From: an uncultured Actinomycetes bacterium
GTDB lineage: Bacteria > Actinomycetota > Thermoleophilia > Miltoncostaeales > Miltoncostaeaceae
Direction: 5' to 3'
Length of the DNA: 49,911 nucleotides
Assembly: GCA_937871165.1 (NCBI GenBank)
Contig: CALMXK010000171.1
Span: 1-49,911 of the forward strand
Shown here: one piece after another, positions 49,865 through 49,911 of the stretch
Layout: the number at the start of each line of letters is the position of its first letter
How positions within the stretch are numbered: the first letter of the stretch is position 1
Position numbers and translations under genes: made by a program
Notes under the pieces: generated by a model
Databases searched by the model: none
What the model saw: the letters and a program-made list of their open reading frames with translations, nothing else
What the model was told of the DNA's origin: nothing

Positions 49865-49911
49865 CTGTCTCTTATACACATCTCCGAGCCCACGAGACTA
49901 AGGCGAATCTC
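49865..49911 (+). other. Nextera sequencing adapter, non-genomic
   Basis: The transposon end CTGTCTCTTATACACATCT (49865-49883) is followed by CCGAGCCCACGAGAC (49884-49898), the eight-base i7 index TAAGGCGA (49899-49906, index N701) and ATCTC (49907-49911). This is the read-through of a library adapter at a contig end and should be trimmed. Confidence 0.98.

Noticed and set aside
49621-49901. Frames ending in CLLYTSPSPRD or starting MGSEMCIRDR
   Set aside because: These peptides come from the sequencing adapter at 49865-49911 and are not biological.

Overview
The window is a contiguous stretch of high-GC bacterial chromosome, almost fully coding on both strands. No tRNA, rRNA, CRISPR array or insertion sequence was seen. 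Several features suggest a deep-branching actinobacterium: an AhpE-type peroxiredoxin, an F420-type (LLM) oxidoreductase, an LppX/LprG-like lipoprotein, an L,D-transpeptidase with a GerMN domain, a DUF2079 membrane protein, and many start codons placed 6 to 8 bases after a TANNNT box (leaderless promoters). A Thermoleophilia/Solirubrobacterales-like origin is my guess and is not proved. Genes are packed with NTGA overlaps (ATGA, GTGA, TTGA and probably CTGA), so most groups look like translationally coupled operons.

Layout. 1-4140 (minus): OmpR-type response regulator, PhoR/WalK-like histidine kinase, short-chain dehydrogenase, and a glycerate kinase cut by the left edge. 4291-8819 (plus): a small membrane protein, then HtrA protease, GNAT acetyltransferase, propeller lipoprotein and membrane glycosyltransferase. 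8906-11469: methyltransferase, lipB, two tiny minus-strand genes, AhpE peroxiredoxin, and a 47-residue Cys/His-rich metallothionein-like gene. 11490-16306 (minus): two MFS exporters, a glycosidase-like protein that seems to lack its nucleophile, and rlmN. 16464-18908 (plus): a membrane protein, then trxB-trxA-FmdB-CsoR/CstR behind a promoter that carries a CsoR/CstR-type palindrome. 18989-23441 (plus): a membrane-anchored protein, a class A penicillin-binding protein with a Gly/Thr tail, and a large membrane protein. 23534-28451 (minus): L,D-transpeptidase, OpuAC-like protein, flippase-like protein, DUF2079 protein and a small membrane protein. 28483-32260 (minus): M28-like membrane protein with lost metal ligands, a TetR regulator ending in ten lysines, and a dolichyl-phosphate-mannose-synthase-like GT2. 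32395-34610 (plus): lipoprotein, strong terminator, LLM oxidoreductase.

34723-49864 is a surface polysaccharide locus: FlgD-Ig-like protein, O-antigen ligase/polymerase, GT4, a half-length GT4-like protein, GT4, initiating phosphoglycosyl transferase, PQQ-type propeller, MurJ/MviN flippase, GT39-like membrane protein, GT2 and an ABC ATPase. A PAS-GAF-GGDEF-HD-GYP cyclic-di-GMP enzyme lies on the opposite strand inside it, which suggests second-messenger control of the surface polymer.

The last 47 bases (49865-49911) are not genomic. They are a Nextera transposase adapter with an i7 index, and they truncate the ABC transporter gene.

The most interesting candidate system is the thioredoxin operon with its own CstR-like sensor and matching operator. 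Other points are the metallothionein-like gene, the non-AUG starts (CTG, ATC), and the poly-lysine TetR.
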